In this document: piece by piece, positions 1 to 10,877 of the stretch
How the letters are laid out: each line of letters begins with the position of its first letter
How positions within the stretch are numbered: position 1 is the stretch's first letter
Assembly: GCA_030770545.1 (NCBI GenBank)
Contig: CM061100.1
Coordinates: 8,584,501 to 8,648,500, forward strand
DNA from: Macropodus opercularis
Taxonomy: Eukaryota > Chordata > Actinopteri > Anabantiformes > Osphronemidae
Direction of reading: 5' to 3'
Length of the DNA: 64,000 bases
The notes under the pieces: generated by a model
Told to the model about the DNA's origin: nothing
Database searches by the model: none
Seen by the model: the letters and a program-made list of their open reading frames with translations, nothing else
Translations under genes and position numbers: made by a program

Positions 1-2561
1 AATGAATAATTGCTGTCTATTGGAAGATAATGAGCCTGACGGTCAGTCATTCTAATGGAGAGTTTTCAGATTAGCAGCGGAGCTTGTTATTCTGAAAATG
101 TAGGGAAGTCGTACTGTGACAGTGAGATTTCCGGTGCACTTCCCTAAATGATCAGGAAGGACCCTGCACATGGAAAATGATGCTCTGCTTTAAGTAGTGG
201 CTGCAGTCTGGTGAGTATCTTCTTTGGATATAGATACATAAATAAGATACGTATGGACGAATCGCTACAGCTGGATGTTCTGATCTATAAATCATCTATG
301 TTTGAACACGTGAAAACTTCCCAATGAAATAATGGCTCACACTGCCCCCTATTGAAAGACATCATCAATCCATTTAAGCTACATGTTGCACTGTTTAAAG
401 ACAGGGCACCATCTTAAAGCAAAGTGAACGTCTGGGTTTTATGGCTCCTGCTTCTGTAATTCACTGCTAATTAACCGTAACAGAGACTTTCTGCTGCAGC
501 TCTGTTTCCCCCGTTTGCAGTGAATATTTCTTGTCTTGTCCTTATCTACCAGAATGAATTATAGGCAGAATTGCTGTGAATGAAATGATCCGATTAAAAA
601 TCCAAAACCAGTACTCAGGGGTCACGGGTGTCACTGTGAAGCATGCAGGCAAATTAAATACACATAGACATAAATAGACATAAATGCAGTTATGGCTGTT
701 CTGTGCTACGTCGGTTGCTACTGCAAGGCCCAAATTTAAGACCATGTTTCCCAAAAGTCCCATTAGATGCTGTTGTATAATAGACGTTGCTCCATCATCC
801 CCCCTCGGCAATCGTTGCTGTCTTTTTTTGTTGTTGTTTACCCTGCATTGCTGCGTTACGCTTAACACGCGACATCATGTGACGATCCGTTTACACGTTG
901 CATAATGAGGCAAATGACTGGAGGTCCAGCGATGTCAGAAACAGAACAAATCCTGTCCTTGAATACAGATGCTGGAGTTTCTTAAGTATACTGCACGACT
1001 ATCGCAATTTGCAATGATCATATTTAAATTTAGTTGTGTTTGTTTTAATGAAGGGTGACAGCAAGTTCACTGACTGTGCCCTCAAAGCCAACCCAAGTAC
1101 AAACTCATCCTGATCCAAATATGATTAAAAAACTCCCTTTGCTCTGCATTTATGAAGAGCGCCTGTGGGAAACACACTAATAAGATGGTGAAAGACCGGA
1201 GGCGGGGAGGAAGCAGCGGAGAACTTTCAGTGGGAGTCAGAGGTTGTCGTACAGGAGCTGTGGAGATATATAAAGGAAATGCAGAGGGCTTATGATATTG
1301 GAGTGAGTATGTTGTACATTTTACTGTTGTCAGGCGGGAAATTATTCAGATATCAGTTGATATTTTTGAAAATAAACTGGTACTGTACAGTTGTAGTAAT
1401 ACAGACCAATAGATACCTTTTGCTGGACAAAGTGCTGCAGTCAATTCAAAGCTGAATGAAAAAAGTCCTTCATTTAGTTTAGCAAAGGGCTGCATTGAAG
1501 ACTAGATGATGTTGTGGTGAATGTCAAAGGAAGAAAATACTGCTTTCCACAGTAAAACAGAAACGTTTGTCACATAAAGTTCAGACTGGCTGTAATTTTT
1601 TAAGACGTTACAGAGACGTACTAAATGTTTACAAGCCGCAACTCGAGAAACTGTCAAAGCAGAGGGAATGCAGATACAAGGGCAGCAAACTGAACCTTCG
1701 CGTGTCCAGCAACTGCTGCATCTATTGACATTCATTAACGTAACAGAAGAAAACGTCTGTACAGCACCACGTGGAATTTTAATCAAAACAGCCAAGGTTT
1801 TCGCTAATTAACTAGTCTGGATAAAGAGCTTAGAATCAGTAAACAAGGAAGATTTAGTTAATCCTGGTTAGATGGCTGGTTTAGTGTCTGAGTCCAGACA
1901 TGTGTGACTACTATGCTCATGTGATCTACTATGAATTATATAAATGCATTTGTGATATAGGGGATATTTGATAAAGCTTGTCACAAAAGCGTGTTTATAT
2001 ACTCCGGTATGTAAATGATATAGATAATATGTGCAAGGATTTAATGTCCAGGTTTCAAATACAATATGTGTAGTACCCATAAGATACCACTAGATGTAGA
2101 CTTTACCAACGAGGATGTGATCTGTCACAATTATATAACACACACGAAGAAGAATATCAACCTCTTGGGTAAATATGTCCTGAGCTGGACCTAAAAGGCA
2201 GCGCTTTAATGACTAGGTGGGCCACACATCCTAGTGAGTTTGCAGAGAACAACAGGACGTTTTCACAGTCGTACCTATCGCTGTGACCTAAAACTCACAA
2301 GGCGCATTTCATCCCACGTCTACACAGACCGAAGGGAAGCCTGTAAGGTTTTACTGAGGGATAAATTTCCCTCTAATATCTCTTATTTCAGCCTCTTTTT
2401 TTTTCTTTTTTTTTTAAACTTTAACTCATGTTGTTGCTGTTGTCGGACTAAGCGGAAGGGGAACGTGGACGGGACACGTCACTTTCTTCAAATGTTTAAT
2501 GCTGCTTTGTTAAGAATTGCTTAGCGTTATTTAATTTGTTTACAACGAATTGCAATAGAAG
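1..2561. other. Left-flank intergenic DNA and ube2g1 promoter region
   Basis: No recognisable gene is seen here. Short open frames exist, but none has a family signature. One exon-like block lies at about 1195-1302 and is reported as a finding. Pyrimidine and T runs occur near 2394-2416. The last 120 bases before the ube2g1 start are richer in GC and contain a CGGAAG (ETS-type) motif near 2453, which fits a TATA-less housekeeping promoter. The promoter call is inference from position and motif only. Confidence 0.5.
342..355 (-). promoter_or_regulatory. CTCF-like motif
   Basis: On the minus strand the sequence reads TCAATAGGGGGCAG. This agrees with the vertebrate CTCF core (CCASYAGRKGGCRS) at 12 of 14 positions. 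Occupancy is unknown, and motif matches alone are often not bound. Confidence 0.3.
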
Positions 2562-3820
2562 ATGACGGAGCAGTCCTCGTTGTTACTACGTAAACAGTTA
2601 GCAGGTGAGTTAGCTGTGCGCTTTGCTCCGCGTAACGCTTATTGTCCTGTAACTTTATTCTACTGTGATGTTGGTTATCGTGCGTAAAAAAGCGCGGATT
2701 GGGTCGCTGTGTCGGATGTTTCCTGCCCCCTGCTTTAGCTTCACAGCGAGCAAAGTGAAAAATCACGTGGAGACCACTGTTAGCTAACACGCTGCCCTGG
2801 CTGTTGCTCAATAACTAGCGTTGCCAGCTTAGTTGACGCCAACAAACAGGCCCGCGCGTGTGATCGTCTGACAGAAAAGTCACAACACGCATGATTTAAA
2901 AGTCCCCTTTCATCCCAACTCACATTTCAGAGCTCAACAAAAACCCAGTGGAAGGTTTCTCCGCGGGTCTTGTGGATGATGATGACATCTACCAGTGGGA
3001 AGTGGTCGTTATCGGACCTCAAGACACGTTATTGTAAGTGAAATGTGTATTATGGCCACTTTGTTTACCCCCCGTTTGTGTCCTGACACCACGTTGTTTC
3101 CTATTTCCAGCGAAGGAGGCTTCTTCAAGGCCACATTAACTTTTCCCCATGATTATCCTCTGAGGCCTCCAAAGTTGAGGTTCATCACAGAAATCTGGCA
3201 TCCAAACGGTAACAATCACGTGTCTCCTTTATCTGTCTGAACCAAAATCTGAAATGATAAACCCTTCAAAAGTATTTGGACCCCGAAGGCAATATAAGCT
3301 TGACATACTTTTTTTGTGTTAGTGGCAAAAAATGGCGACGTTTGCATCTCCATCCTGCATGAACCTGGTGAGGACAAATACGGGTACGAGAAGCCTGAGG
3401 AGCGCTGGCTGCCGATTCATACGGTGGAGACTATCATGATCAGTGTTATATCCATGCTGGCAGACCCCAATGGAGACTCCCCTGCCAATGTGGACGCAGC
3501 TGTAAGAACACTCTGTCACACATGGGTGCTGTCTAACTTTTAGTTTAATGCAATACGTGTTCCCCTAAGTGAATCATCTTCAAAGCCAAGCTGAGCATTT
3601 CAAAGGCTTGTCTCTATTCAAAACGTCAACCTGGTGTCACCTAAGCTTAGAAGTGTTCGTGTATAATGTGTAGCCCAGAAAAAGTGGAAGTAGCAGTCAT
3701 TGTTAATAGTTTTTTGCATGTTATTCATTGCAGAAAGAATGGAGAGAAGATCCTACTGGAGTCTTTAAGAAAAAGGTGGCGCGTTGTGTGCGGAGAAGCC
3801 AAGAGATGGCTTTTGACTAA
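2562..3820 (+). CDS. ube2g1: Ubiquitin-conjugating enzyme E2 G1
   Basis: This is a class I E2 that takes ubiquitin from E1 on its active-site Cys and passes it on with E3 ligases; the family is known for Lys48 chain building and degradation. Five coding exons, all with GT-AG borders, were joined by hand: 2562-2604, 2931-3033, 3111-3208, 3323-3501 and 3734-3820. They give 169 residues against 170 in human UBE2G1. The UBC fold motifs are clear: YPLRPPKLRF, then the catalytic segment HPN...NGDVCISILHEPGED with Cys near residue 89. The acidic loop GEDKYGYEKPEERW after the Cys marks the UBE2G/Cdc34-like group. The C-terminus reads RCVRRSQEMAFD. The start ATG opens exon 1 with MTEQSSLLLRKQL, close to the family start. 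Fish often keep two copies, so this may be the a or b paralogue; the sequence alone does not say which. Confidence 0.95.
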
Positions 3821-4560
3821 GGCCTTGGGAACAAGGTAAGTACCAGCACTCGTCAGAATGTATAGTCACACAAACCATGTATTATAGGTTGACAAGACAG
3901 TTGTCTTTCTACTAAAACTCTTTTGTTTTCAGGTTGAAACAGTGGATGGGGTTGGTCAACTGGTTACATGCTCGGCTATAGAGACCATAGGATAAAGGCT
4001 CATCAACATCATACAGTTGCCCAAAGCAGCACAGGACTAACAAGAAAAACTTTAAGTGCAGTTTTGAGTAGTCACATATATAAAAGAAAAAAAAGTAGTG
4101 TTTTTTTTTTTTTACTGTTTGGATTTGTTGCTTATTTATTTAATTTTTAAAAATTTACTTTGACTTTTTGGTCAAGTGTCAGCTTTTTTTTTTTCCACAG
4201 AAAAGTGAATCATACAGAGAATTACTTCTGTTATGTACATACTTCCAGAAGAAATTACACTATTTTCTAAACTGACATATTTATTTAGAGACCTCTTTAA
4301 AATCATCTCTTTCTGAGCCTTTTTTTTTTGTTTTCAATTTGCTACACTGAGCCATCTAGTATATTGTTCAATTGATGCTATTTTGGAGTATTTACAGTTA
4401 TTAAAGACATGGAGATAGACACTGGCTTTTTTGCCTGCATGTACCAATTCTTCTGCAGAAAACTTATCCCACCAGCACTGCCTTAACTTCAAACAGCTGC
4501 ACTAAAGGCTTGATTCAATGCAGAGAAAAAGTATTTATGTAATAAACATGTTATATTTAT
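3821..4560 (+). other. ube2g1: ube2g1 3' UTR with an intron and poly(A) signal
   Basis: A good donor (ACAAG|GTAAGT) lies only 14 nt after the stop codon, and an acceptor (TTTTGTTTTCAG) ends at 3932, so the 3' UTR is probably spliced. The donor is closer to the stop than the roughly 50 nt usually needed to trigger nonsense-mediated decay. AATAAA at 4541-4546 is the likely poly(A) signal. The gene converges on arpc3, whose 3' end comes about 320 bases further on. Confidence 0.6.
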
Positions 4561-4879
4561 AGATCTGTACATAGAAGCTGTATTTGTCTGCGTCATTGCA
4601 CATGTACAGACAATGCAATTACCTTTCATATTGTACAGCAGCAGTTCCCACATTTAAATGGAACTGTTTAAGGAACAGATCTGCCACATGAGGTCAATGT
4701 TAGATTGTGAAAGCAAGTAAAGCTCAGTGTGAACATTAACTTCCTTGAAAATATTTAGCTCATACATTGACTAAACTTCCTTTTAGAGCTTTGTTTGATG
4801 ACAAATATGAACCCATCTATATGTTGTAGGTTTAGAAAAAGTACACCACAGGATATGTTATTTTCTGAACTCTGACTGC

Positions 4880-4885
4880 TTTATT
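4880..4885 (-). terminator. arpc3: arpc3 poly(A) signal
   Basis: TTTATT on the plus strand is AATAAA on the minus strand. It lies about 140 bases beyond the arpc3 stop codon and suggests a short 3' UTR of about 150-170 bases. Confidence 0.5.
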
Positions 4886-5025
4886 GAATTAAGCACCAGC
4901 TCACTATGGTCAAGACATTTTAACTCTGTATAAAATCATCTTTTAAGCAACAAAAGTAAACAGCTCCCCTCCCACCCAACAAAGATCCATCCATCTTGCA
5001 GTTGTAACTGTGGGTTCTGAGTTAT

Positions 5026-7828
5026 TCACTGTCCAGGAGCAGACAGACTTTTGTTCATGAACTGCTTCTTGACAAAGCACACCCACCACTGAAAGAAACA
5101 CACCTCTGTTAGATTTATCTATGACCTGAATAAAAAAAGATCAACTAGGGGCAGCACAATATATACATCATTGTACTGCATAGATACAGTAAGTTATGGT
5201 GCATAGTTAGAACAGCCAAAGCTTAATATCCTCTAAGTGCACAACTGCACTGGATGTAGGCAACTCAGGTCCACTTTGCTTCGCATGTTTTAACCCTTGT
5301 GCAGCCTTTGAGGGGTCAAAACACACACACACACAGGTTGGATAAAACAGCCTTCGTGGGTGTTACATCCAAGCAATGAACACGTGTGGGTCTATGATGA
5401 ACAAGTTCATCTAGATAAAGCGTGTTGTGATTTATCGTCTGTCTGTTTTAACCAACCCTTGTGTGGTTTTTGAGCACCCCCTATTTTTCATTTTGACCCC
5501 TCGAAGGCTGCGCGAGGGTTAAACAGTCTGCTACTGGTAAAGCACATATGGAGCTGTAGTGGCGTTATTACGAAGTTACTGTATTCTACTCACTTTACTG
5601 GGTTTGTCTGTCTGGGGGTCAAACACACGGTCACATAGCCTCAGGCCAGTCTCCTGGCGGATCTGCTGCAGGTATGCCCTCATAGTCTCTGTAGAATGTT
5701 GCAGAGCCAGTATTTTAACAACCAACAATTATACGTAAACAAATTACACTATTATGTGAGGAAAGTGACAACATAGCATTCTTGACATTTTCTTATGTAG
5801 ATGTGACGCACAAATTACACTGGTGCTGACAAGTAAGAAAGGTCCATGGCTGAAATTAGATTTTTTTTTTATATAAACCGTACCATATTACTGAACAGTG
5901 GCCAAATTAACCAGAACAACTACAATGACATCCTGTGACTGATGGAGTGACTAGAAAACAGCATTTTCTTGCTGCAGCTACACCTTTTCCATTTCCCTAA
6001 TGACAGTTTGCAGCAAAAAGAAGCCAGCGACCATGAATCAGCACTTCTACCCTCGTATCCTTAAAGCTGATGGAGCCCAGGTGAGCACTGCTATGTTTAG
6101 TTAGTGTTTCCAATTGGGAATTGGCTAAAATATAAGGATACAAGGGTAGTGTAATACTATAAAAACAAGTGATTGATAAGTATTACATTTTGTTAAAGGT
6201 GCCAATTCTTACCTTCTTCCTGTTTGTTTGCAGGCTTAACATACATAGCATTGAGAGGGAAGCCTGGTTCTCCAGGAATTGGGAAGTTTGTGATTCCCAG
6301 AGTGTACATCTCTTTCTCTCCCTGGCTCCTGGAGCTGCACTGTAAACAGAAATCAGTGTCAGGGATTAGATAATGTTATACAGTCATTTGAGACGTTAAT
6401 TCCTACTTCTTGTGTACAAAGAGATACAATTTACATTATTCTTACCTGATGGGCTATTTGTGGTCAGTCATAAAAAAAGTGCAGACAACTCTAAACTGCA
6501 TTAACAAACAAACAATTTACCTTCTGTAGCCTCTTTAGACATTCAGAAATGTAGAGTGTGACATAGATCAGCGTCCTGTCTGCCTCATTCTAGAAAATAA
6601 ATAAAAATTTAAAAAAGAGAAACAAATTATTAGGTAAAATGTATAGAATTACCCTTAATGTGTTTTGTTCTGTCTGAAGCATAAATGTTATTACTATAAC
6701 CCCAACCAGGTGTAAATAAGAGTTTGCATAGTTTTAATTCTGGGGCAAGCTGGGGCACGTGAAAGAATTAAGTTCACCGCAGTTTCACCAGAGAAACAGA
6801 GAGAGATGGGAAGACAAAATACACACAGGAAGCTCGCACTCGATCAATAACTCATAACAATAAAGTGCTCAATTTCGTTCACTGTGTCGACTGTCAGGCA
6901 GCAACATTTATGGATCATTTCTAAACACAAATGTTCATTTTAGTTAAACCATTTAATCCTCTTAAATAAGGGATAATTGCAAGATGCTAATAAACATAAA
7001 CTTCTTACCTTGATTTCATAGTTCTTAAAGAAAACATTGGCCTTGAAGTAGTAGATGGCTTCATCAATGATGTCAGAGTCAACACCTAGAATTAAAAAAG
7101 GAAAGAGTCCTTAAAGTGAAGGCCAGGTAGAAACGACCTAATCGGTGAATTACGGCTGGATTAGGCTTTGTGGAACTATTGGTAAATAAATAAATAACCG
7201 GGGATGCACTTCAGGCCATATATGGAAGTAAAGCTGACAAGTAAAAGGAACTGGACGCTGAATGTGTTTGTGATCGCCCGGTTGGCTCCGCTTTTAGGCA
7301 GATACACCGATGAGGTCTTACCGTCTCCTCGGGCTGGACCCTTGAACTGGGTTTTGAGGGGGAGCAAAGCCATGTTCCCCACCAGTCTGGTTTCAGGGAT
7401 CATCAAGCTTGAATGATACGCCTGAAAATACGGACACAATAAGACACGCACGTCCCCGGGTTTAACCAGGAAACTGAACATTACATTTCTGTCAGATATA
7501 CCGCTCGCACGACAAGCTAAACGTCTGGCGAGAGCATCTCAGTAGTAGCAAACAGCAGAATCTATACATTTACACGCAGTAAACTAAAACGCACTTGCAT
7601 CGAAGCAACGACGGCGAATTCGTGTTTGGACACTTTGCCACTATTTCAATTGGAAGCCAAGGCTAACGCAGCTAGCCGACGATGCTAACGACCCTCATCA
7701 GCAAAGCTAACGACAGGTCGGAGGCCCCTGTATCAACCCCTACGGCGTCCACGTAGGGTGTTGTGCTCTAAAACATGCAACAGTCACATTTATTTATTGA
7801 AAATCCCGTTTTGTTTACTCACCGGCAT
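5026..7828 (-). CDS. arpc3: Actin-related protein 2/3 complex subunit 3 (p21-Arc)
   Basis: This is a structural subunit of the seven-protein Arp2/3 complex, which nucleates branched actin filaments in the cytoplasm. Seven exons on the minus strand: 7823-7828 (ATG CCG only), 7322-7421, 7009-7085, 6521-6589, 6213-6339, 5594-5688 and 5026-5088. They total 537 nt and encode 178 residues, the same length as human ARPC3. Diagnostic segments are MPAYHSSLMIPETRLVGNMA at the N-terminus, ALLPLKTQFKGPARGD, NVFFKNYEIKNEADRTLIY, TNFPIPGEPGFPLNAM, and the C-terminal KQFMNKSLSAPGQ before TGA. The two-codon first exon matches the known gene structure of many vertebrate ARPC3 genes. All splice sites are canonical. 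Introns 5 and 6 hold an inverted repeat and a MITE, listed separately. The start is about 480 bases from the gpn3 stop codon, on the same strand. Confidence 0.97.
5290..5522. mobile_element. piggyBac-like non-autonomous MITE
   Basis: The element lies in arpc3 intron 6. Both ends carry TTAA (5290-5293 and 5519-5522), the target-site duplication of the piggyBac superfamily. Inside them are terminal inverted repeats of about 30 bases with roughly three mismatches. The left reads TTAACCCTTGTGCAGCC and the right, reverse-complemented, reads TTAACCCTCGCGCAGCC; both continue into TTNGAGGGGTCAAAA. The 233-base element has no transposase frame. A short CA run and a second imperfect copy of the terminal motif (about 5451-5480) lie inside. 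The family call rests on the TTAA and CCCT ends. Confidence 0.8.
6048..6148. repeat. Inverted repeat (possible tiny MITE or hairpin)
   Basis: Arms of 16 bases, TACCCTCGTATCCTTA at 6048-6063 and TAAGGATACAAGGGTA at 6133-6148, pair with one mismatch around a 69-base loop. The loop contains a smaller palindrome, CCAATTGGGAATTGG-like, near 6111-6125. It lies in arpc3 intron 5. No clear target duplication is seen, so it may be a decayed MITE or a hairpin. Confidence 0.55.
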
Positions 7829-7959
7829 GTTGAGTGACAGATATCAGTCCAACTGCTCAGCGAAGGGAAAAAAAAAACACCAGCACTGCAGAAGCCTGCT
7901 TCCGCCTCACCCACCCTTCAGATTTACAGGAAGTGGACACGTGTCGTGCCGGAAATCGA

Positions 7960-7973
7960 CCACACGAGGGCGC
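7960..7973 (+). promoter_or_regulatory. CTCF-like motif near arpc3 start
   Basis: CCACACGAGGGCGC matches the CTCF core at 12 of 14 positions and continues as GCGCTAGCGCC. It lies about 130 bases upstream of the arpc3 start codon, between arpc3 and gpn3. A sister site with the same GAGGGCGCTAG tail occurs at 10673. Confidence 0.35.
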
Positions 7974-8010
7974 TAGCGCCAATGTTTTCTTCACTTCGGC
8001 GGCAAGTTTG

Positions 8011-8016
8011 TTTATT
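8011..8016 (-). terminator. gpn3: Candidate gpn3 poly(A) signal
   Basis: TTTATT (AATAAA on the minus strand) lies about 290 bases past the gpn3 stop and only about 180 bases before the arpc3 start. If used, gpn3 transcription ends almost at the arpc3 promoter. The call rests on position and hexamer only. Confidence 0.4.
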
Positions 8017-8306
8017 AAAAAAATATAACATATCAATGCATTTATAACAACTCTGTAAATTTGAATACTGTATTAAAATAAATCAATAATAAAATGTTTA
8101 CATCCGTAGTTTTTCAGTCACAAAAATTGCAAAACAAAAAGAACTAAATAAATATACATGACAGAAGATACGTAGGATGTGTCATATTTTCTAATGTCCT
8201 TGCAGTTTCATGACATTCTTCATGTGGACATCATATTATGTATCTTGGATTTTAGCAATATCTGAAGTTTTTTTCCCTGACACCAAGTCTCATTTCTGAA
8301 CACTCC

Positions 8307-10292
8307 TCAGCTGTCTGCTTTGCCTTGAAAAATCTCATCATAATTTAGGCTGGCGGGTTCCTCCTCAACATCCTGTATTTTAAAACAAGGAAAAAGTTAA
8401 TAGTGTCAAAAAAGTAATACATTAATACATCATGTTGTTCAACGATACTCGTTTGTGGTTTTTTTTCTTTTTATTGTTACCTTTGGCTCCTTGACCTCCA
8501 GGTCCTCTCCATACTGGATGGAGAAGTCAATGTGTTGTAGTACTATGTTAATACTCTCTTCATCCGTGCGGTCAAAAGGCAGAAATCTCACCATACTGTA
8601 GTCATCTATCTGGATGCACAGACATATAATCTTATATAACCTCAATATTTAGTTGCAAAACTAAATGCAGTACGACCTCAGGGCCTTCACTTACAAGACC
8701 ACAGATGGCTTCTGTCAGCTTCTTGAACTTTGAGCTTCTGATAGAGTTGTCATCCATCATTGAATACATGTCTGGGTCCAGGTATCTACAAAAATGTCAC
8801 AGAAACCAAAACATAATGAAAGGGAATCATTGCTGGGGGATTCATATGAAGTTAACACATGCAACACATTAGCACCGTGTTCATATAAAACTTACTTTTC
8901 TATTTCTTTCTTTGCTTTAGGACTGAGTAGGTCCATTTTTGTCATGATGTTTACTTGAGGAATTTCCAATGTCACCATGGCACTCAGAGCAGCCATGACC
9001 CCAGAGATGAACTGCATTTCAATAACAGGGAACAAGTGAGATTTGAGGTTTAGTGTTGTCATTGGTCGCAGTTCTTTATTGAGAATAGTTAGAAAAAATG
9101 TGAATTAAAATTAAGATGGTATTACTTTAAAAGACTCCACCATGAACTGTGAGTCTACTAGGAAGACCCCACACACCCGAAACTCCCACTGCTGAAGCTG
9201 CTCCACAAGCTGCCTCATTATAGGCAGATGCGTGTAAAGTTCAATCTGACCTGGAAAAGAAAGCCAGTTGTCAGGCTCGCCACCTTCACACAAACGCTAT
9301 ATGCCAGCTATAGAAATGTAAACCCTCAGCATCTTGAAGATGTTTACCTGGGCAGTCAAACAATATGTAATCATCTTCTACATGACCCAAGCTTTCCTCC
9401 AACCAGTCAAAGTTGTTGGTGAAATACTCCATGCAGAACACCAGGCCTCCGTTAGGGCCAAACCTGAGCGACTCGTCCTCCATCACATCGTCCACCTGGA
9501 TGAGCTCACGGATGTCTGAGATCGCAGAAACAATGAGCATTCATGTCACACAGGTAAAACACACACATATATATAAATGACTATTAACACGTGTCACTAC
9601 ACTTTACAACCAATTTTTGATCTTTCAAATATGGAGTCATACAGAATAACACATAACTTCAATAAAAAAAAAGTTATTATACTTGGTCTTCGTGTCTAAA
9701 TTTTTTGCATAGGTCAGACTAAACCTTCACAAATAAACAAACGCAATGGTTTTGAGCTGATTAAACATGAACAGTCACGATCTTAAACGCATTGACATCA
9801 GGAATGACATCACACTGATAATCTGTCCAGGTTCAGAACCAGACCAACTATAAAACTCCCACCATCCCACCTCCCTGCTTGGAGAATACTGCGCCTCCTT
9901 TCTTGCATGTCCTTATGTAGCCCTGTGCTAAGTACGGTCTTCGTGGTGAAGTGGGGAAAACACGCTGTATTCACCTGCCATGACAGGGTAGTTAAAGTTC
10001 TCCGCTGCTGGGTCCAGATTGACGACCTGAACCGAGCGGTTTATGGCCCCTGAATGTTCGATCATGGTGGAGCAGTAGGTGCTCTGAAACGAGAAACAAA
10101 CCACCAACGGCGGATAAATCACAGGCAGATGCAACTTGGTCCGTATCTACAAAAACAGCCTCATGCTTTAGCACAAGTTAGCGTGTTAGCAGCACAGCGC
10201 AATAAGGCGTTTGTAAACTTATACCTGAATGGCTGGTGACATACCTTTCCGCTGCCCGCCGGGCCCATCACTAGCTGCGCATAACGAGGCAT
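8307..10292 (-). CDS. gpn3: GPN-loop GTPase 3
   Basis: This is a small GTPase of the GPN family that works with GPN1 in assembly and nuclear import of RNA polymerase II. Eight minus-strand exons: 10245-10292, 9975-10083, 9348-9515, 9126-9250, 8896-9011, 8695-8785, 8481-8609 and 8307-8372. They sum to 852 nt, giving 283 residues (human has 284). The protein starts MPRYAQLVMGPAGSGKST, with the P-loop at about residues 10-18. The family-defining Gly-Pro-Asn insert is at residues 72-74 (SLRFGPNGG). The G3 motif is DCPGQ near 106-110, and the G4-like motif is NIMTKMDLLS. The end, DEIFQGKADS, differs from the mammalian tail, as the last exon usually does. All introns are GT-AG. It is head-to-head with rnf170; the two transcripts probably share a promoter region near 10300-10800. 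Confidence 0.97.
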
Positions 10293-10823
10293 TATACCAA
10301 GGTGAAAAGCTGCAGTGACAAAAATAAATAAACCTTTGTATTGCTAGCTGGAGCTAGCCAAAAATGTTAAGAGACTAACGCTGCAGCGCCACTTCTTCGT
10401 GTATTTGTGATAGTCATAGTAAATACAAGGTTCACTACCGACACCTACCGTCATGCCAGTGAAATAACATCAAAACAGACAGGAGAAAATATTCAATCCA
10501 ATCAATTTTTAATATTTTTTAAAAGGTGGGAGTGTGAGCTGGGGTTGCAATCAAAGTTATATTTGGATGTAAATTAAATTAGAGAGCAGTGGTAAAGAAA
10601 ACCGGAAGCGGAGGCACTAAATTTTTAGAAGTCGTGATATTTGTGAAATTGCGCAACATTGTTCAAAACTATCCACTTGAGGGCGCTAGTGCTCCTCCTG
10701 GTTAGGAAGGAGGGAGGTATGAAAACAAAACTGATGACGCCAAAGCGACGATGTTAATGGAAAAGCAACTATCCCGCCACTTGTCTGAACGAGTCGACAC
10801 AACCCGCTATTACCGGAAAGAAA
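10293..10823. promoter_or_regulatory. Shared gpn3/rnf170 divergent promoter region
   Basis: About 530 bases separate the gpn3 start from the likely first exon of rnf170 on the other strand. No TATA box is evident. CGGAAG (ETS-type) motifs occur near 10602 and 10814, and a CTCF-like site lies at 10673. Divergent housekeeping promoters of this size are common in vertebrates. Transcription start sites cannot be fixed from sequence. Confidence 0.45.
10673..10686 (+). promoter_or_regulatory. CTCF-like motif between gpn3 and rnf170
   Basis: CCACTTGAGGGCGC differs from the CTCF core at one position (T for A at position 6) and is followed by TAG. It has the same orientation and the same GAGGGCGCTAG tail as the site at 7960, so the two sites bracket gpn3. 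Confidence 0.4.
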
Positions 10824-10877
10824 ATGTCTCGATGTGTGAGTCGACTTGGCAGCTGGAAAAGGGTGGACTTCCTGACG
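10740..10877 (+). other. rnf170: Probable rnf170 5' non-coding exon with an upstream ORF
   Basis: A donor (GACG|GTAGGT) follows 10877, and an acceptor lies at about 11640-11649 next to the first rnf170 coding exon, so this is a plausible first exon. ATG at 10824 opens 18 codons (MSRCVSRLGSWKRVDFLT) that run into the splice site. Spliced to the exon starting after TTTTTAG (11641), the frame soon stops (TGT TGT AGG CTA TGA). Spliced after TTGTAG, it would overlap the main start out of frame. The left border of the exon is a guess. Confidence 0.4.

Noticed and set aside
542..905. Overlapping 108- and 73-codon frames on opposite strands near the left edge
   Set aside because: No family signature, no splice context and a mutual shadow of one GC-balanced stretch; likely chance.
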